Shown here in pieces: positions 31,274 to 40,274 of a stretch of DNA of 41,074 bases; the stretch's first letter is position 1; each line of letters starts with the position of its first letter. Both the position numbers and the translations under genes were made by a program. The notes under the pieces are model-generated. The model was given only the letters and a program-made list of their open reading frames with translations. It was not told the DNA's origin and searched no databases. Origin of the DNA: a virus; the IMG/VR virus record IMGVR_UViG_3300047157_000026, positions 1 through 41,074 of that record, one strand, 5' to 3'.

Positions 31274-34200
31274 ATGGCTGATGTTACTAGATTAGATAAA
31301 TACGCCAACTGGCTTATCCAAAACAAAGACAAAAAGGGTACACCAGATTTTGATAAAGTTGCAAACGCCTATAGGACTTTAAGATCACAGGATACGCCTC
31401 CAGCTAACGATAATACTGAAGTTGACACCTCAGTTAGTGGCGCGGCTAAATTTGGCTATGATAATGCAGGAAAACTTATAGGTCAGGGTATCCAAGGTCT
31501 TGGTGAACTGACAGGATCAGAAAGTGTAGAGAACTATGGTAAGGAAATGGCTGAACGCAATGAACGTGAGATTGCGGAAGCGAACTACCAGCGTCCAGAA
31601 GGTGCTGATGGCATTGTTAAGAACCTACGCCAAGGCGATCTTGCAAATGCTGGTAAATCTTTACTCTACGGATCAGCGGAAGCCGCCCCACAGGTACTAG
31701 CTGGTACAGCGGCATCTATAGGTGCTGGTGTTGCGCTTACTTCTGCACCTATCGTTGGTACAACTATTGCTATCGGTGGTACAGTCTATGGTACTTTAAG
31801 TGCACTAGGCGAAACACGCGACGAGAACGAAGAAAAAGGCATAGACACAACTGCAACCATGCAAGACTTGAGTGCGGCTATAACTTCTGGCCTTATAGAA
31901 CTACTACCAATCAAAGGTGGCGGCTACACTGTAAAGGTACTGAAAGAAGGCATACAGGAAGCTGGTCAAGAAGCCGCAATCATGGGCAACACTGCCATCA
32001 AAGGTGGTGAGTATGTCACTGATGAAGTCGTAAACCGCATGGGTGACGCTGGGCTTATCGGTGCTACACTTGGTGGAGCCGCTAACACAGCAATATCAAC
32101 TGTTACTAAGACTGGTGAAGTTGTCTTTAAACCAAGGCAAGAACTAGACCCAGAAGTTGACCAAGCGGCTGGTGATGTCTCTCGTATGATCAAAGAAATA
32201 TCAGAAGACAGTGGATATAACCTTAAAGACATCGACCCCTCTTCACAGAAGGGTGCTAACCAAACACTTACAAGTGTTAGGAAGACTATACAGACAGAAG
32301 TTAATGCGGCGGCAAGTCAAATCAACAAACAGATCGTCAAAGACTTAGACCCAGAAACTATTGATAAGTTTAAACGCATTGTAAACACATCAAACCTAAA
32401 AGTTGGCGGCAGTGTAACACCAGCTGACATACAGTTTGTAAAAGACATCGCTGGATCAACAGAAGTTGGTCAAAAGATGGTAAATGGCCTCTATAAGTCA
32501 AATGTACTTACAGAACTTTACGCATCTGGCCTCAAAGGTGGCTTCTCTAAGTTTACTGATGTATTTAACCCCATCAATAATGTCGGCAAAAGTTACAACC
32601 CAGCGCGAGACATTGGTGGTATGTTAAACTTTGGTGCAATAGCTGGAACAGGTGGTGCATCTTTAGCAACACAGATACCTTTAGTTGCTGGTGGACGTGC
32701 AATAGATGCAGTCACAGGCCGTAGGTCTAAAGTAAACAGATTTGTTAAAAAGAACATCAAGAAAAGTGGACTTAATACACCTACAGGCACAAGCCTGCCC
32801 TTAAACAAAGCCCAGCAAGCACAGGCTGAGAAGAAAATCAGAGATGCTAACAACAGGGCAATGAAGAAAGCGGCAGACGACAAAGCAAGGGCTGAAGAAC
32901 AAGCATTGTTTGTCAAAATGTACGAAGAGGGATTACATCCAAATCCAAAGTCTCCTAGAGGCATAGCATTTGAAGGCTTACGTGAAGTCGGTAATCTAGG
33001 TGACATGACACCAGCACAAATAGATGCTGAAATCATGCGTGCTATTGATAGGCGTCTTGCAAAAGGTGCAGATGCCGATGTTCGTAGGGCACTGAATGCC
33101 TACAAGTCACACTTAAAGACTGGTAAGATGCCCGACAATGACAAGACATTAAGCTATACTGTCGGTATAATTAAAGATGGTTTCAAGTTTCCAAAAATTG
33201 ATCCAGCTGCCCCTACGTCACCAGTAGCACCTACACCCCCTGCACCACCACAGCGTAGTCCAGAGGTACAACAAGGTATTGATGACAATAGACAGTTTGT
33301 GCAGAACCTGATTGATAAGTTGGATAAAGATAAAGCTGTTTCTGACAGTGATAGGCTGGTACTTAACAATTCATTAAGTGAATATCAGTTAAGTCTTGGA
33401 AAAGACCCCAAGACAGCATCACAGGCAATTGTTGATCGTGCGAGAAAGAACTTATCTAACGCAAAACTTGCAGATAAGTACCTAATGCCGTATCATACCC
33501 GTGTCGTTTCGCAACAAGCGGCTATAAACACAGGAGTTGATAAACCAAATGGAGATACAGGAACAACAGGATCACCACCTACAGAGGTATCGCCGACACC
33601 TCCTGTCTTGGAACCACAACCCACTCCAGCCCCAACTCCAGAAGAGACTACTGGAGGAACTCAGCAAGAACCCAACGTGGGAGATGGCGGAGACCAAGGG
33701 GTACTGGGAACACCAGAACCAGTAGGAACTAATCCACCCACACCAGATGAAGTACAAGCAGAAATACCAGAAGCCGAAGCCTTAATTGAAATCGGTAAGA
33801 AAGGTACAAAGTATGAAAATGGTATCCAAGACTGGGCAACAGCACTAGATGCGGCTAAGAAGCTAAATCTTGTTGTAAATGCTTTCAAAAGCATATCAGC
33901 AATGAGAACCGCTGGGAAAGCCGCTGGTTTCAAAGTAAAGCCCGCAACACAGGCTTTCTTCAGTGAGTATGGTAACAAAGGCGGTGCTGGCGGTACTATA
34001 TTTACTATGGTTCCTAATGCTTCAAAGGGTAAGAATAAAACAACTGGAAAACTCAGAAGGGTTTCAGACATACAAGCCCTTACTACTCTTTTACATGAAA
34101 TGGCACATGGTGTTGCTGAAGGTTACATGTCTGGTAAGGGTATTTCTGAACCCCAATCAAAAAGAGGCAAAAATGTAGTCACTGGGCAAATGAATAGCTA

Positions 34201-34729
34201 TGGTGACGGAACATTTACAGGTAGCGTAATAGCTCCATTGCTTATGGATAAAGACCTTAGTGCAGATAACCCCATGATGAAGGAAATAGTAAACCTACAG
34301 TGGAACATAAAGGCATATGCTGAGAAAAACCCTAACGCTACAGAAGATGTTAGGGAATTTGCAAAAATTGTTGCTCACCTTATGAAGATTAATCCGTCTT
34401 TAACAAAAGAAGGTGCGATTAAGAAGTTTTCGACAACTCCTAGTCTCAAAGATTACCAGCAATATGCCATGAACTTTTCAGAAACGGCTGTTGATCCCTT
34501 GTGGGTCTATATGCTTAATCCAAGACTTGCCAAAGAATTAATGCCTGAGACAACTAAAGTTATCAGGGATGAATTTAAGAAAGCTGGCAACAAGCAGATT
34601 AGGTTCTACTCAAGTTCTTTCGCAACAATATTAGCTATAGTTTCAGCTATGGTTGCAAAGGAAAGTGGCGAGGACGAAGAGCCGAATGAAGGCATACTCA
34701 GTCCGCAAGATGGCATCCTATCAGCATAA
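31274..34729 (+). CDS. Large internal virion protein with HExxH zincin motif
   Basis: The product has 1151 residues. Residues about 136-178 are hydrophobic (APQVLAGTAASIGAGVALTS, then APIVGTTIAIGGTVYGTLSA), able to enter a membrane during DNA ejection. A second Gly/Ala-rich stretch lies near 450-480. Residues about 515-550 are a charged coiled coil. A Pro/Thr-rich linker spans roughly 750-840. Near the C-terminus is TTLLHEMAHGVAEG with His 941, Glu 942 and His 945, the zinc metallopeptidase signature. T7-like phages carry a lytic transglycosylase in this class of protein; here a peptidase-like domain stands instead. The gene precedes a terminator and the terminase genes. Confidence 0.82.
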   Translation: MADVTRLDKYANWLIQNKDKKGTPDFDKVANAYRTLRSQDTPPANDNTEVDTSVSGAAKFGYDNAGKLIGQGIQGLGELTGSESVENYGKEMAERNEREIAEANYQRPEGADGIVKNLRQGDLANAGKSLLYGSAEAAPQVLAGTAASIGAGVALTSAPIVGTTIAIGGTVYGTLSALGETRDENEEKGIDTTATMQDLSAAITSGLIELLPIKGGGYTVKVLKEGIQEAGQEAAIMGNTAIKGGEYVTDEVVNRMGDAGLIGATLGGAANTAISTVTKTGEVVFKPRQELDPEVDQAAGDVSRMIKEISEDSGYNLKDIDPSSQKGANQTLTSVRKTIQTEVNAAASQINKQIVKDLDPETIDKFKRIVNTSNLKVGGSVTPADIQFVKDIAGSTEVGQKMVNGLYKSNVLTELYASGLKGGFSKFTDVFNPINNVGKSYNPARDIGGMLNFGAIAGTGGASLATQIPLVAGGRAIDAVTGRRSKVNRFVKKNIKKSGLNTPTGTSLPLNKAQQAQAEKKIRDANNRAMKKAADDKARAEEQALFVKMYEEGLHPNPKSPRGIAFEGLREVGNLGDMTPAQIDAEIMRAIDRRLAKGADADVRRALNAYKSHLKTGKMPDNDKTLSYTVGIIKDGFKFPKIDPAAPTSPVAPTPPAPPQRSPEVQQGIDDNRQFVQNLIDKLDKDKAVSDSDRLVLNNSLSEYQLSLGKDPKTASQAIVDRARKNLSNAKLADKYLMPYHTRVVSQQAAINTGVDKPNGDTGTTGSPPTEVSPTPPVLEPQPTPAPTPEETTGGTQQEPNVGDGGDQGVLGTPEPVGTNPPTPDEVQAEIPEAEALIEIGKKGTKYENGIQDWATALDAAKKLNLVVNAFKSISAMRTAGKAAGFKVKPATQAFFSEYGNKGGAGGTIFTMVPNASKGKNKTTGKLRRVSDIQALTTLLHEMAHGVAEGYMSGKGISEPQSKRGKNVVTGQMNSYGDGTFTGSVIAPLLMDKDLSADNPMMKEIVNLQWNIKAYAEKNPNATEDVREFAKIVAHLMKINPSLTKEGAIKKFSTTPSLKDYQQYAMNFSETAVDPLWVYMLNPRLAKELMPETTKVIRDEFKKAGNKQIRFYSSSFATILAIVSAMVAKESGEDEEPNEGILSPQDGILSA

Positions 34730-34737
34730 CAACATAC

Positions 34738-34764
34738 AGCCCCAGCAATGGGGCTTTATTATTT
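34738..34764 (+). terminator. Terminator before the terminase genes
   Basis: AGCCCC (34738-34743) and GGGGCT (34750-34755) form a short stem with a six-base loop, followed by TTATTATTT. It lies 9 bases after the large internal protein gene and before the small terminase, splitting the late block. Confidence 0.8.
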
Positions 34765-34785
34765 CAAGGACACTAGGAGAGCACA

Positions 34786-35289
34786 ATGGGAGCACCAAAG
34801 GAACCAAGAAAGAAGTCACCAAAGAAGGAACTAACGCACCCAAAGAAGGCTCGAAAGGGCAAAGATAATTATTTCTCAAAACTAATGCAAACTGAGGAAG
34901 GAAGAGCACTACGAAAGCAGTGGTCAACCAAAAAACGTAAGAACGGAGGAAGGCCAGTAGGCACTCCAGATGGCTACACGTTAGAGGCCATCACCCCCAT
35001 CCGAAAACAAGCACAGAAAGACGCTGAAAGGATTGTGGCTATTATGGCTAAAGAAAATAATATTGATGACGAATATGCGGTAGAGGCTCTTAAAACAGCT
35101 GTCGAGATCATGCGCGAACCAGCGCAGAACCGAGACAAACTAACAGCCGCAAGAATGGTCTTAGACTTTACTAAGACAAAACCAGTTTCAAAGAGCGAAG
35201 TCACTGTTGGTAAAGCAGAAGCCTTCTTGGAGTCGCTTTTAGTAAGTGAACCAGAGGAAGAGCAAACTGACGATGGAAAAGAAACTTAA
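34786..35289 (+). CDS. Terminase small subunit (putative)
   Basis: The product has 167 residues. The first 60 are very basic (KEPRKKSPKKELTHPKKARK, then STKKRKNGGRPVGTPDGYTL), suited to DNA binding. The rest is helical (AQKDAERIVAIMAKENNIDD, then AVEALKTAVEIMREPAQNRD, TAARMVLDFTKTKP) with a terminal acidic tail. The AVEALKxxVEIMR...R..AARxVLDFTK pattern and its place directly before the large subunit support the call. GGAGAGCACA lies upstream, and it overlaps the large subunit by 17 bases. Confidence 0.8.
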   Translation: MGAPKEPRKKSPKKELTHPKKARKGKDNYFSKLMQTEEGRALRKQWSTKKRKNGGRPVGTPDGYTLEAITPIRKQAQKDAERIVAIMAKENNIDDEYAVEALKTAVEIMREPAQNRDKLTAARMVLDFTKTKPVSKSEVTVGKAEAFLESLLVSEPEEEQTDDGKET

Positions 35290-36844
35290 AGAAGTACGCC
35301 GCAAACTATATGACGAATTTGACTTTTACTCTAAGTCAGCACTCAAGATCAGAACCAAAGATGGAGACATCAAGCCCCTCAAACTAAAGCCAGCACAGAC
35401 TATACTACAAGAAGCTGTAGATAAGCAGATGGCTACTGAAGGTAAGGTTCGCATAATAATCTTGAAGGCTAGACAGCAAGGTCTATCAACTTATGTAGGC
35501 GGCTATCTTTACTTTAATGTTTCCCAGCGCAAAGCATGTAAAGCAATGGTGGTTACACACCACTCTGACAGTACAAGAGCACTGTTTGACATGACTAAAC
35601 GCTACCATGAGAACTGCCCAGAACTACTCAAGCCACATACAAAGTATTCATCTCGACGAGAGTTGACCTTTGATGTTCTTGATAGTTCTTATGTGGTTGC
35701 TACAGCTGGTGGTGAGAGCATTGGACGTGGTGAGACACTTACACATGTTCACGCATCAGAACTTGCCTTCTGGCAGAAATCAACTGCCCTAGAGAACTGG
35801 AATGGTATGACGCAAGCCGTACCTAACAAGAAAGGCACAGCTGTATTCGTTGAGAGTACAGCTAATGGTGTCTCTGGTATATTCTATGATCTATGGAAAG
35901 GTGCAGTGGATGGCTCTAACGGCTACGTCCCTGTGTTTATTCCTTGGTATGTAGACCCAGAGTATCGTGAGCCTGTACCTGAAAATTTTAAGATAACTCC
36001 AGAGGAAGAGGACTTATCTAAGAAATACGACCTAGACAACGAACAGCTGATGTTTCGTCGGCGAAAGATTGCCCAGAACGGCATCGACTTGTTTAAACAG
36101 GAATATCCAGCGGAGCCCGAAGAGGCTTTCTTAACCACTGGGCGTCCTGTGTTTAACCCAGAGTCATTGCAAGATGACCTAAAGACATCGAGAGATGTTG
36201 AAGCACGTCTGGCACTAGAAGGTGAAGACTGGCTTGATAACATGCGTGGAGAACTAACACTCTATCGCAAACTAGATGATGGCGAGAAGTACACCATAGG
36301 AGCAGACGTTGCTATGGGTGTCCGTGGTGGTGACTGGTCAGTTGCCCAAGTTCTCGACAGCAAGAAACGACAGGTGGCAACCTATCGTGCCCAAGTTCAT
36401 CCTGATTACTTTGCTACAGTCCTCTATAAGCTAGGTGAGTTCTTTAACTTTGCCTACATAATTGTAGAGAACAACAGTCATGGTATTCTAACATGTACCC
36501 GTCTTGGAAAAGACATGGCCTACCCTAACTTCTACACAGAAGTACAGGTGGACAAACTGACTGACAAAGAAACAGTTAAGTTAGGCTTCACTACTACATC
36601 CAAGACAAAACCTCTGATCATTGATGAACTCAGAGCCTCAGTTCGAGAGGGTAAGATCGAACTAAACGATAAAGTCACTATTCGGGAAATGCTAACATAC
36701 ATCGTCACACAAAGCGGTGGGATGGAGGCAGAGTCAGGATGCTTTGATGACTGCGTGATGAGTTTAGCCCTAGCCAATCATATTCATGAAGGTGCTTGGG
36801 AGCCCATAGATGCAGTTGACGATTACTATATTGAGATGGTTTAG
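35273..36844 (+). CDS. terL: Terminase large subunit
   Basis: ATG 35273 (523 residues) is preferred to GTG 35246; GAGGAAGAG lies upstream inside the small-subunit gene. The ATPase has a Walker A-like KARQQGLST (65-73), as in many phage terminases, and Walker B with THVHASELAFW (about 156-167). The nuclease domain begins YTIGADVAMGVRGGDWSVAQ (Asp 345), with IIVENNSHG and a late DDCVMSLALANH holding the remaining acids. It cuts and pumps DNA into the procapsid through the portal encoded next. Confidence 0.93.
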   Translation: MEKKLKEVRRKLYDEFDFYSKSALKIRTKDGDIKPLKLKPAQTILQEAVDKQMATEGKVRIIILKARQQGLSTYVGGYLYFNVSQRKACKAMVVTHHSDSTRALFDMTKRYHENCPELLKPHTKYSSRRELTFDVLDSSYVVATAGGESIGRGETLTHVHASELAFWQKSTALENWNGMTQAVPNKKGTAVFVESTANGVSGIFYDLWKGAVDGSNGYVPVFIPWYVDPEYREPVPENFKITPEEEDLSKKYDLDNEQLMFRRRKIAQNGIDLFKQEYPAEPEEAFLTTGRPVFNPESLQDDLKTSRDVEARLALEGEDWLDNMRGELTLYRKLDDGEKYTIGADVAMGVRGGDWSVAQVLDSKKRQVATYRAQVHPDYFATVLYKLGEFFNFAYIIVENNSHGILTCTRLGKDMAYPNFYTEVQVDKLTDKETVKLGFTTTSKTKPLIIDELRASVREGKIELNDKVTIREMLTYIVTQSGGMEAESGCFDDCVMSLALANHIHEGAWEPIDAVDDYYIEMV

Positions 36845-36846
36845 AT

Positions 36847-38877
36847 ATGAAATCAAATAAAGATTATAAAAAACTCGACGACGATCAGATTGTGTCCATA
36901 GTCGATACTAATTTAAGACGTTCTATTGGATATTATGACAGTGAGTTGTCGAAAGAACGTAGACAGGTAATGGACTACTATTCAGCTAAACTACCACGCC
37001 CAGCGCATGATGGTAATAGTAAGTATGTCAGCCAAGACGTCTATGACGCTGTAGAAAGCATGAAGGCATCTTTGCTAGAGACCTTCAGTACAGGCAACAA
37101 GACACTCAGGTTCTCACCACAGAATGCTGATGATGTTCCTACAGCTGAAGTCTGCACAGAGTACACCGACTACGTCCTACATCGTCAGAACAACCTGTTT
37201 GAAACTATGCAGACTGTTATCCACGATGGTCTCATCGCTCGTGCTGGCGTAGCTAAAGTTTACTGGTGTATGCAAGACGAAAGCACACTGGAGTATGTCG
37301 AAGGTCTAACAGAGGAAGAACTTGATGCTCTTCTAGCAGAAGATAATGTAGAAATCGAAGAACTTACTGAAGAGGCTGGTATGTTCTCTGGTGAGCTACG
37401 TGTAACCCGTGATACGTCACAGGTTAAGGTTGAGGCTATTGCACCAGAAGAGTTCTTAATCGAACCACAAGCAAAGTCTTTAGATGACGTTAGCTTCTGT
37501 GCACATAGAACTAAGAAGTCTATCTCTGAACTTATAGAGATGGGATACGACGAAGACTTAGTTGCTAAAATCTCTGACAATGAAGATACAGACTTTGACA
37601 ATGACCCTGAGATACTATCTCGCTTTGATGACATCGGTGCAGACCGAGGCTTCAATGCAAAAGGCTACCAACGTCAAACACGACAGGTAACTGTGGTCGA
37701 AGCATTCATTGAACTAGATTGTGAAGGAACTGGTGTTGCTGAACTCTACAAAGTAGTCAAAGCATCAAACATCTTACTTGAGAAAGAGATAGTAAAGCGA
37801 CGTCCATTCGTAGCTTTTGTACCCCTGCCTATTCCACATGCTTTCCACGGCAACAACTTTGCTGAGAAACTACTAGGCATACAGAATGCACGTACAGTAT
37901 TAACACGTTCTATACTTGATCACGCTATGGTTACTAACAACCCACGTTATACAGTGGTGAAAGGTGGCCTTACGAACCCAAGAGAACTAATAGACAATCG
38001 TGTCGGCGGTATCGTGAATGTATCACGCCCTGACGCTATTAGCCCTATGCCTCAAGCATCTCTGAACCCGTTTGTATTCCAAACTATTCAGATGTTAGAT
38101 GAGGATAAAGAAGACACTTCTGGTGTCTCTCGCCTATCCCAAGGTCTTAATAAAGACGCGATAAGCAAACAAAACTCAGCGGCAATGGTTGAGCAGTTAG
38201 CTACAATGAGCCAACAGCGACAGAAGATCATAGCGCGTAACTTTGCGAACAACTTCCTAAAGCCTCTATTCTCAATGGTCTATTCATTGGTTGTAGAGAA
38301 CGAGTCTGAAGAGAAGATTGTTGAGTTAGCTGGACGTTATGTACCTATCGACCCATCGCAATGGGCAGATAAACGTGACGTACAAGTTGAGTTCCACTTG
38401 GGCTACGGCGATCAGGAGCAGCTGGTTCAAAAACACTTGTCGTTCCATCAGTTATTCTCCGCTGATCCTACTCTTGGACAAATGTACTCTCCGCAGAACA
38501 AGTTCAAGATGCTGGCATCAGTCCTAGAGAAATCAGGTATCAAGAATGTTGCTGACTTCTTAACAGACCCAGCGATGATACCTCCACCGCCACCTGATCC
38601 AAATGCAGAGATGCAAATGCAGATGGCACAGCAACAGATGCAACTTCAAGAACGACAAACAGCTGTCGCTGAAATGAAGGTACAACTGGATGCACAAATG
38701 CGGCAAATGAAACATGAGTTAGACACTATGAAGGCTCAACAAGCATTTGCCCTACAATCTGACAAACAAGACCTTAACGAGACTGAGTTCGAGCATAAAG
38801 AATATGTGAACTTAGAGGAGCTAGAGATAGCACGTAAGGCTGATGATGTCAGGGCAATCGCAAGTCCAAACGGATAA
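36847..38877 (+). CDS. Portal protein
   Basis: The product has 676 residues. The N-terminal half has SKYVSQDVYDAVESMKASLL, then ETFSTGNKTLRFSPQNADD, an acidic insert (LTEEELDALLAEDNVEIEEL) and EAIAPEEFLIEPQAKSLDD. The central part has PFVAFVPLPIPHAFHGNNFA and a channel-like helix region with QNSAAMVEQLATMSQQRQK. The C-terminus is a long Gln/Met-rich helix (MQMQMAQQQMQLQERQT). These features and the place between terminase and scaffold fit the portal of P22-like podoviruses. It is longer than T7 portal (536). Confidence 0.88.
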   Translation: MKSNKDYKKLDDDQIVSIVDTNLRRSIGYYDSELSKERRQVMDYYSAKLPRPAHDGNSKYVSQDVYDAVESMKASLLETFSTGNKTLRFSPQNADDVPTAEVCTEYTDYVLHRQNNLFETMQTVIHDGLIARAGVAKVYWCMQDESTLEYVEGLTEEELDALLAEDNVEIEELTEEAGMFSGELRVTRDTSQVKVEAIAPEEFLIEPQAKSLDDVSFCAHRTKKSISELIEMGYDEDLVAKISDNEDTDFDNDPEILSRFDDIGADRGFNAKGYQRQTRQVTVVEAFIELDCEGTGVAELYKVVKASNILLEKEIVKRRPFVAFVPLPIPHAFHGNNFAEKLLGIQNARTVLTRSILDHAMVTNNPRYTVVKGGLTNPRELIDNRVGGIVNVSRPDAISPMPQASLNPFVFQTIQMLDEDKEDTSGVSRLSQGLNKDAISKQNSAAMVEQLATMSQQRQKIIARNFANNFLKPLFSMVYSLVVENESEEKIVELAGRYVPIDPSQWADKRDVQVEFHLGYGDQEQLVQKHLSFHQLFSADPTLGQMYSPQNKFKMLASVLEKSGIKNVADFLTDPAMIPPPPPDPNAEMQMQMAQQQMQLQERQTAVAEMKVQLDAQMRQMKHELDTMKAQQAFALQSDKQDLNETEFEHKEYVNLEELEIARKADDVRAIASPNG

Positions 38878-38900
38878 GCACAACACAATAAGGAAAGCAC

Positions 38901-39179
38901 ATGCCTACACAAGAAGAGCAACTTGTGATGGCTGGAGATGAAGCTGGAGCCGTACTAAATGGTTCCGCCTTCAATTCAGTTATCAATGAACTTGTCGAAA
39001 GAGCATTTCAGACGTTTGTAAACACTGAACCAGCAGACAAGGATAAACGGGAGTATGCCTATAACCACTATCGCGCATTAGTAGACGTGGTGGATACTCT
39101 GAAACAGCGAGTTCAAGTGCGTGACAGCATTATTGAACAGCAGAACGGCGACAACAGCCAAGAGGAGCCAGCACCATGA
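38901..39179 (+). CDS. Small protein between portal and scaffold
   Basis: The product has 92 residues, with AAGGAAAG upstream. It is helical and acidic (VINELVERAFQTFVNTEPAD, then REYAYNHYRALVDVVDTLKQ), without a known motif. It overlaps the scaffold start by ATGA. Genes of this size between portal and scaffold are common in marine podoviruses. The function is unknown. Confidence 0.72.
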   Translation: MPTQEEQLVMAGDEAGAVLNGSAFNSVINELVERAFQTFVNTEPADKDKREYAYNHYRALVDVVDTLKQRVQVRDSIIEQQNGDNSQEEPAP

Positions 39180-40234
39180 ACAACGTGCAAAATGACAACT
39201 CTCAGCCGCAAGCATTAGATATTGATGATGCGGCAGACGCAATCTTAGGACGATGGGACGACGGGGAAACCTTATCTGAAGTCGAAGTAGAAGATGCAAC
39301 ATCTGAAGACCTTGCCGAGACAGAGGTAGATGAAGATGAAATAGAAGATGAAGAGGACGATCAAGACGAGTTAGACCTTGAAGACCCTGACGAAGACGAC
39401 ACTGTTGATGAAGACGAAGATCAAGATGTTGAAGACGATGATGATGAAGAGGAAGATGACGACGAACATACAGTCGCTTCTGATGATCAAATCGTGGACA
39501 TCTCAGTCAATGGTGAGTCTAAGCTGGTATCTGTAAAGGACTTAAAGCGGCTTTATGGTCAAGAAGCATCTCTAACCAAAAAGTCTCAAGATTTGGCTAA
39601 CCAGCGGAAGCAGTCAGAAGAACAACTGGCTCAAACGCAGATGTCATATCAGAAGTTATTGGAACGCGCAGAAGCAAGGTACAAACCTTATGCTGACATT
39701 GATATGTTAGTAGCGTCACGCGAGATGGATGCAGAAACATTCTCTCAACTACGCCAAGACGCAAAGCAAGCAGAAGACGACTTAAAGTTCCTACAGGAAG
39801 AAAGTGGTCAGCTTGTATCCCAAGCACAGCAACAGCACCAGCAAGCAACTAGAGAAGCCGCCGCAGATTGCGTTAAGGTTCTTCAGGAACAATTGCCTGA
39901 CTGGGGCAACGAACTCTATGCAGACATTCGTGACTATGCTGTCAAATCGGGATTACCCAAGGATCAAGTTGATCAGTACACAGACCCACAGGTCATCATG
40001 CTGATTAACAAAGCCAGACTTTACGACCAATCAAAACAGTCCGCCAACAGCAAGAAAGCCAAGGCCAAACTCAAGAAGTCGAAAAGTGGCAAGAAGGTTC
40101 TTAGTTCCAAGAAAGCACCACCATCTAAAAAGTCTATCCAGAAAGCTAAACAACAGAAGCAAATGGACAGCCTGAGTAGTGCTAAAGACTTAGATGATAT
40201 TGCAGACGCACTCATGAGCCGCTGGGAAGAGTAA
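39176..40234 (+). CDS. Capsid scaffolding protein
   Basis: The product has 352 residues. Residues 35-100 are almost only Asp and Glu. The middle is a coiled coil (SLTKKSQDLANQRKQSEEQL). Near the C-terminus lies a Lys-rich part (KKAKAKLKKSKSGKKVLSSK). A short motif occurs at both ends: IDDAADAILGRWDD near residue 15 and LDDIADALMSRWEE at the very end. Scaffolds of tailed phages bind capsid subunits with a terminal helix, and having the same motif at both ends is unusual. Acidic composition and place directly before the capsid gene support the call. Confidence 0.88.
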   Translation: MNNVQNDNSQPQALDIDDAADAILGRWDDGETLSEVEVEDATSEDLAETEVDEDEIEDEEDDQDELDLEDPDEDDTVDEDEDQDVEDDDDEEEDDDEHTVASDDQIVDISVNGESKLVSVKDLKRLYGQEASLTKKSQDLANQRKQSEEQLAQTQMSYQKLLERAEARYKPYADIDMLVASREMDAETFSQLRQDAKQAEDDLKFLQEESGQLVSQAQQQHQQATREAAADCVKVLQEQLPDWGNELYADIRDYAVKSGLPKDQVDQYTDPQVIMLINKARLYDQSKQSANSKKAKAKLKKSKSGKKVLSSKKAPPSKKSIQKAKQQKQMDSLSSAKDLDDIADALMSRWEE

Positions 40235-40274
40235 ATCTTTTCAAACTTAATCCTAAAATTGTGAGGACAATTAA

